Shown in pieces: positions 6,478 through 9,316 of a stretch of DNA of 9,316 bases. The number at the start of each line of letters is the position of its first letter. Positions within the stretch are counted from its first letter, which is position 1. Below the pieces are notes generated by a model, which searched no databases, had not been told where the DNA came from, and was given only the letters and a program-made list of their open reading frames with translations. This stretch comes from an uncultured Treponema sp. (GTDB lineage Bacteria; Spirochaetota; Spirochaetia; Treponematales; Treponemataceae). A program made the position numbers and the translations under genes. The stretch is taken from positions 1 through 9,316 of the forward strand of contig CAKULY010000044.1 in assembly GCA_934667505.1 (NCBI GenBank). Direction: 5' to 3'.

Positions 6478-6513
6478 AATGTTTCACCTCGCTTTTGAAT
6501 TACGGTTTTCTTG

Positions 6514-7437
6514 CTATTTTTCATTTTTTATAAATTTTGAAACAACTTCCTTGATTTCTTTTCCGTGACCTTCCATCAAATGCCCGCCGCTTTCAAAAGG
6601 AATAAAAGTACAATTCGTAAATCTTTTTACAGATTTTTCGGTATCTAAATAGTTTATCAGTTTATCATCTTTTGCTTGAAAAACTAATGTTGGCACTTTC
6701 AAATCTTCAATATTATAATCGTCATAATTTCTTGCCATATCAAGATTTGTTACAGAGGCATCTAAAACCACGCCACTTTTTCTTTCGCTAACAGGAAGCA
6801 TACTGTAAATTGTAGACGGCTTCATTCCCATAATTGGCTCAAAAAGCGGACTAAAAAGAAACATTGCAAAATCATTGCACAAAAATGCAGGCGGTCCCGC
6901 ATATTTCGGACAGTTTTTCGGTTTTTCTACAAAAGGCATTGCAGAACAGTATAAAATCAGCCCCTTTGTGCGTTCCGGGTAATCCAAAGCAAAACGAATA
7001 GCAACGCTTCCGCCTGCCGATGTTGCAAGCAAGAACACCTTGTCAACACCCAATTTATCTAGCAATTCCGCAAATGCTTTTGCTTGCTCGATGAGTGTTC
7101 CGCCGCCCAAAATATCGCTACCTAAATATCCAAACCGAGAAGGTGCAATAATCCTGTAATCTGAGCTAAAATCTTTGCAGGTGTCATGGGCTTGGTCATA
7201 GCCACCAAAAATCCCATGGACGCACAAGATTACTTCACCTTCGCCAGCGTCAACATAAGTCATTTTTCCATAACTCAAATTAACCGTTTTTGCCCCATAA
7301 GCGGCAAGGCGTTCTTTGCTTTCTTTTACGGCGATATTACACCGTATTCCTTGCACAATAAGATATACTGCAAGCAAAAGCAGAATGCCTCCAACAAGAT
7401 ATATCCACATCCGTTTATGCCAAGCCTTTTTTTTCAT
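6514..7437 (-). CDS. Membrane-anchored alpha/beta hydrolase
   Basis: A 307-residue serine hydrolase with one N-terminal membrane segment (WIYLVGGILLLLAVYLIVQG, 11-30) after a basic stretch, so the catalytic domain probably faces outward, anchored to the membrane. Oxyanion motif HGIFGG is at 74-79, nucleophile elbow ATSAG at 138-142 with S140, acid D257 or D258 (QAKDDK), and histidine H286 (SGGHLMEGH). The start is at 7437, not the longer frame to 7533: AAGGAATC lies just upstream, while the longer N-terminus would be translated from repeat sequence (7493-7515). The substrate is unknown. It probably forms an operon with the split-barrel gene. TACAAT upstream may be its -10, without a good -35. 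Confidence 0.85.
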   Translation of the reverse strand: MKKKAWHKRMWIYLVGGILLLLAVYLIVQGIRCNIAVKESKERLAAYGAKTVNLSYGKMTYVDAGEGEVILCVHGIFGGYDQAHDTCKDFSSDYRIIAPSRFGYLGSDILGGGTLIEQAKAFAELLDKLGVDKVFLLATSAGGSVAIRFALDYPERTKGLILYCSAMPFVEKPKNCPKYAGPPAFLCNDFAMFLFSPLFEPIMGMKPSTIYSMLPVSERKSGVVLDASVTNLDMARNYDDYNIEDLKVPTLVFQAKDDKLINYLDTEKSVKRFTNCTFIPFESGGHLMEGHGKEIKEVVSKFIKNEK

Positions 7438-7492
7438 TGTTAGATTCCTTTTTTTCAAGTGGTTTAAAGTGTTGAATTTTATTGTATCACAG

Positions 7493-7515
7493 ATTTTCGC
7501 ATCAAGTGTGAGAAT
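7493..7515 (+). repeat. Dispersed hairpin repeat with two wobble pairs
   Basis: ATTTTCGCA (7493-7501), loop TCAAG, TGTGAGAAT (7507-7515), followed by GACA. Two of the nine stem positions are not Watson-Crick but would be U-G and G-U pairs in a plus-strand RNA; in a minus-strand RNA they would be mismatches. It lies upstream of the hydrolase gene at 7437. Confidence 0.7.
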
Positions 7516-7558
7516 GACAAGGAAACAGAGCAAGAAATCATATGAAGCAACGTGGAGG

Positions 7559-7626
7559 TTGAGCGTGTCGTAGCTTGCGCCCGTAGGGTAACCACCATAT
7601 TCAAAAACTCATTTCGACAAGCTCAA
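7559..7626. repeat. Second-family inverted repeat (TTGAGCkTGTCG)
   Basis: TTGAGCGTGTCG (7559-7570) and CGACAAGCTCAA (7615-7626) are reverse complements with one mismatch, 44 bases apart. The right arm overlaps a tight hairpin, AAGCTCA (7619-7625) with TGAGCTT (7627-7633). The sequence is unlike the ATT...AAT hairpins around it, suggesting another small mobile or REP-like element. Confidence 0.5.
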
Positions 7627-7668
7627 TGAGCTTTGAAAATTGTATAGTTCCGACAACTTTGCAAAACA

Positions 7669-7744
7669 TGTCATTGCCGTGCTCCGACACGGCAATCCCT
7701 CGTGAGATAGAGAAGAGATTCCCTTGTCAAGCAAGGGAATGACA
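7669..7744. repeat. Perfect two-hairpin composite repeat
   Basis: TGTC (7669-7672), then ATTGCCGTG (7673-7681), loop CTCCGA, CACGGCAAT (7688-7696). A 21-base purine-rich spacer follows, then ATTCCCTTG (7718-7726), loop TCAAG, CAAGGGAAT (7732-7740), and GACA (7741-7744). Both stems are 9 bp without mismatch, and the flanks are inverted, so the two units lie head to head. This is the best preserved example of the module also seen at 165-258. Confidence 0.8.
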
Positions 7745-7770
7745 TTGGTAATACCGCCGGGCAATGACAG
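7744..7770 (+). repeat. Partial hairpin repeat copy
   Basis: ATTG (7744-7747) and CCGGGCAAT (7757-7765) followed by GACAG keep the 3' arm and flank of the repeat, but the 5' arm and loop are scrambled. The 3' arm is the same as that of the degenerate unit ending at 254. Confidence 0.45.
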
Positions 7771-7809
7771 TTTAGTTGCAGTTTTTATCAAAACTCGAAA
7801 TTGAACACG

Positions 7810-8445
7810 CTAATCCCGAATCTTCCTGATTTTCCCCAAGTCGCCGCTGCACAGGGCTTCCATGTTGCGGAAAATCTTTTCTGCGTCCCAGTCCCACCAT
7901 TTCAGGTTCAGAAGATATTCCGTCAGCTCGTCATCGAACCTTTTGCGTATGACTTTGCACGGATTTCCGCCTGCGACGCAATAAGGCGTAATGTCCTTAG
8001 CCACCACCGAATTTGCCGCAATAATCGCACCGTCGCCGATGTGAACACCCGGCATCACCGTCACATTCTGCCCAATCCACACATCGTTTCCCACGACCGT
8101 ATCGCCCTTGAACGGCAAGTCATTCAACTTTGGCGAAAACTTTTCCCAGCCGCCGCCCATGATGTTGAACGGATAAGTCGTCACGCTACACATCCTGTGG
8201 TTCGCCCCGTTCATCACGAACTCGATTCCCCGCGCAATCGCGCAGAACTTTCCGATAATCAGCCTGTCGCCCAGAAAATCGTAATGGTGCGTCACATGCT
8301 CCTCGAACTTTTCCGCACTATCCACATCGTCGTAGTAAGTGTAGTCGCCCACCACAATGTTCGCCCGCTTCACAACGTTCTTGATAAACACAAGTTGGCG
8401 AATATTCTCGTTCGGATAAATTTTATTCGGGTCTGGTCCTGTCAT
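7810..8445 (-). CDS. Vat-type hexapeptide O-acetyltransferase (xenobiotic acetyltransferase family)
   Basis: A 211-residue cytoplasmic left-handed beta-helix acetyltransferase using acetyl-CoA. It opens MTGPDPNKIYP, like streptogramin A acetyltransferases, and carries their active-site segment NGANHRM (79-85) with the presumed catalytic H83. YPFNIMGGGWEK (91-102) forms the acceptor loop. Hexapeptide repeats follow (GNDVWIGQNVTVMPGVHIGD, 119-138, then GAIIAANSVVAKDI), and the end has AGGNPCKVIRKRF (158-170) and LKWWDW (181-186). Length equals the Vat/CatB-related enzymes. Acetylation of streptogramin A is known for close Vat proteins; here the acceptor is unproven, and many chromosomal relatives do not confer resistance. 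AGAGG sits 8 bases before the ATG. The gene is visibly richer in G+C than its neighbours, which may indicate transfer. Confidence 0.85.
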   Translation of the reverse strand: MTGPDPNKIYPNENIRQLVFIKNVVKRANIVVGDYTYYDDVDSAEKFEEHVTHHYDFLGDRLIIGKFCAIARGIEFVMNGANHRMCSVTTYPFNIMGGGWEKFSPKLNDLPFKGDTVVGNDVWIGQNVTVMPGVHIGDGAIIAANSVVAKDITPYCVAGGNPCKVIRKRFDDELTEYLLNLKWWDWDAEKIFRNMEALCSGDLGKIRKIRD

Positions 8446-8512
8446 TTTGATTTCCTCTGAATTGCAGTTTTTTAGCTAAATATGTTTTACTAATTAGGTT
8501 GAATGTTGAGTT

Positions 8513-9316
8513 TTATTCCACAAGCAATTTTCTGTCATCAATGTTTTCAAGAACTTTCATCTGCTGAATTGCAATCTTGTTCAGTTTTTCAAGGCGGACG
8601 CTTTGCTCAAGCCCTTCATTGATAAAAACAGCGTTCAGGTTTTCCATATTTGAAAGGCATATAAGCTGGTTTATTGTCACATAGTCGCGGATGTTGCCCT
8701 TTAAGTCCGGGTTTACCTCCCGCCACTGCTTCGCTGTCATTCCGAACATCGCAACATTGAGCATATCAGCCTCGTCAGCATAGACGAAAGATTTTTGTGC
8801 AGCTGTCAGTTCCTGAGGAATCAGGTTCTTTTTTATTGCGTCTGTATGGATTCTATAGTTGATTTTTGCAAGCTCCCGTTTTGCAGACCAGCCGAGCTGT
8901 TTTTGCTCTTCTTCTTTTAGCCGCTGGAATTCCTTTACAATATATATTTTAAATTCTGGACTTATCCACATTGCAAATTCAAAAGCTATATCTTTATGCG
9001 CATAAGTTCCGCCGTAACGCCCGGCTTTTGCCTGCAAAGAAATTGCATTCGTTCTTTCCACAAACTCTTTTACACTGATTTTAAAATTATTCAGCCCGGA
9101 CTTACTTTTAATTGTGGCGAATTCGCCATAATTAAAATCAGGATTATAGATTTTTTCCCAAATTCCTATATATTCAAGAGTATTTCTGTTTCTTAGCCAA
9201 TCTGTAATAAAAAAGTCTCCGTCTTTTGCTTTTATCATATCTGTAAGACAAAGATAATCTTCATTATTAACCTTTGTTATTGTCACTTCTGTATTCTGAA
9301 CATTTATTTTTGCCAT
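8513..9316 (-). CDS. KilA-N domain protein
   Basis: A 267-residue protein with an N-terminal KilA-N domain (about 1-130). Typical elements are YLCLTDMIKAKDGD (21-34), the helix DWLRNRNTLEYIGIWE (39-54) and the closing signature RYGGTYAHKDIAFEFAMWIS (100-119). A charged helix, QRLKEEEQKQLGWSAKRELA (131-150), and a C-terminal region without a domain I recognise follow. KilA-N is a DNA-binding fold of phage and large DNA-virus proteins, also found in free-standing bacterial proteins of about this length. No phage structural genes are in view. The ATG is the very last codon of the window, so its ribosome binding site cannot be inspected and a longer start upstream is possible. The stop and the acetyltransferase start are 67 bases apart. 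Confidence 0.8.
   Translation of the reverse strand: MAKINVQNTEVTITKVNNEDYLCLTDMIKAKDGDFFITDWLRNRNTLEYIGIWEKIYNPDFNYGEFATIKSKSGLNNFKISVKEFVERTNAISLQAKAGRYGGTYAHKDIAFEFAMWISPEFKIYIVKEFQRLKEEEQKQLGWSAKRELAKINYRIHTDAIKKNLIPQELTAAQKSFVYADEADMLNVAMFGMTAKQWREVNPDLKGNIRDYVTINQLICLSNMENLNAVFINEGLEQSVRLEKLNKIAIQQMKVLENIDDRKLLVE

Larger units (their letters stand above)
7438..7809. other. 372-bp intergenic region filled with repeats
   Basis: No convincing gene. It holds the upstream region of the membrane-anchored hydrolase (7438-7490), one hairpin repeat (7493-7515), a different inverted repeat (7559-7626), a perfect two-hairpin composite (7669-7744) and a partial copy (7744-7770). The remaining 40 bases lead to the end of the acetyltransferase gene. 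A possible 60-codon minus frame through 7609-7791 is made of repeats and is rejected. Confidence 0.7.

Noticed and set aside
7438..7533. Longer N-terminus for the membrane-anchored hydrolase
   Set aside because: The extension crosses a hairpin repeat and would put residues before the normal basic-plus-hydrophobic anchor. The ATG at 7437 has its own ribosome binding site.
7673..7740. Rho-independent terminator for flanking genes
   Set aside because: The stems are strong, but neither is followed by a T-run on either strand. They fit the repeat family better, although they might still slow transcription.
7801..8460. 219-codon open frame on the plus strand across the acetyltransferase gene
   Set aside because: It is the antisense shadow of a G+C-richer gene. 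The minus-strand product has full family motifs and a good ribosome binding site; the plus-strand product resembles nothing.
8471..8480. TTTAGCTAAA palindrome before the acetyltransferase as an operator
   Set aside because: Perfect but short and AT-rich, with no convincing promoter around it; chance is likely.

Overview
This window looks like an accessory, non-core stretch of a low-to-moderate GC anaerobe's chromosome. The gene families (ATC hydrolase, DUF554, EFR1-type flavodoxin/ferredoxin, ClbS/DfsB, YczE/YitT, small FMN-binding split-barrel protein, KilA-N), the AGGAGG-type ribosome binding sites and the many hairpin-bearing intergenic repeats fit a host-associated spirochaete of the Treponema type, or less likely a gut Firmicute. 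This assignment is inference: there is no rRNA, tRNA or housekeeping marker gene in the window.

Layout. Positions 1-504 are non-coding and packed with small hairpin repeats. Three plus-strand genes follow: an ATC-hydrolase family protein (505-1089), a DUF554 membrane protein (1185-1910) and, after a 353-bp gap, a Cro/C1-type regulator with membrane segments and a C-terminal zinc ribbon (2264-2872). Every later gene is on the minus strand. A likely operon reads ClbS/DfsB-family protein (5044-4469), alpha/beta hydrolase (4412-3726), EFR1-type flavodoxin/ferredoxin fusion (3683-2940). It is headed by a strong-looking promoter with an inverted repeat at the expected transcription start. A YczE/YitT-like membrane protein (5825-5199) stands alone. 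A second small operon holds a membrane-anchored alpha/beta hydrolase (7437-6514) and a pyridoxamine-phosphate-oxidase-like protein (6477-6058). Then come a Vat-type hexapeptide acetyltransferase (8445-7810) and a KilA-N protein (9316-8513) whose start codon falls on the last bases of the window.

The genes do not form one pathway. Several belong to families of small-molecule modification, detoxification or self-protection: ClbS/DfsB, the Vat-type O-acetyltransferase, two alpha/beta hydrolases, the flavin/Fe-S protein and the split-barrel protein. The most distinctive non-genic feature is a dispersed repeat family. Its full units have a 9-bp stem ATTnnnnnn/nnnnnnAAT with a TCAAG loop (or a 6-base TCG-type loop) and are followed by GACA. 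Stems differ between copies but stay self-complementary, and copies occur in three separate intergenic gaps (1-290, 5904-5997, 7493-7770). I saw no complete mobile element, transposase, CRISPR array or integron.
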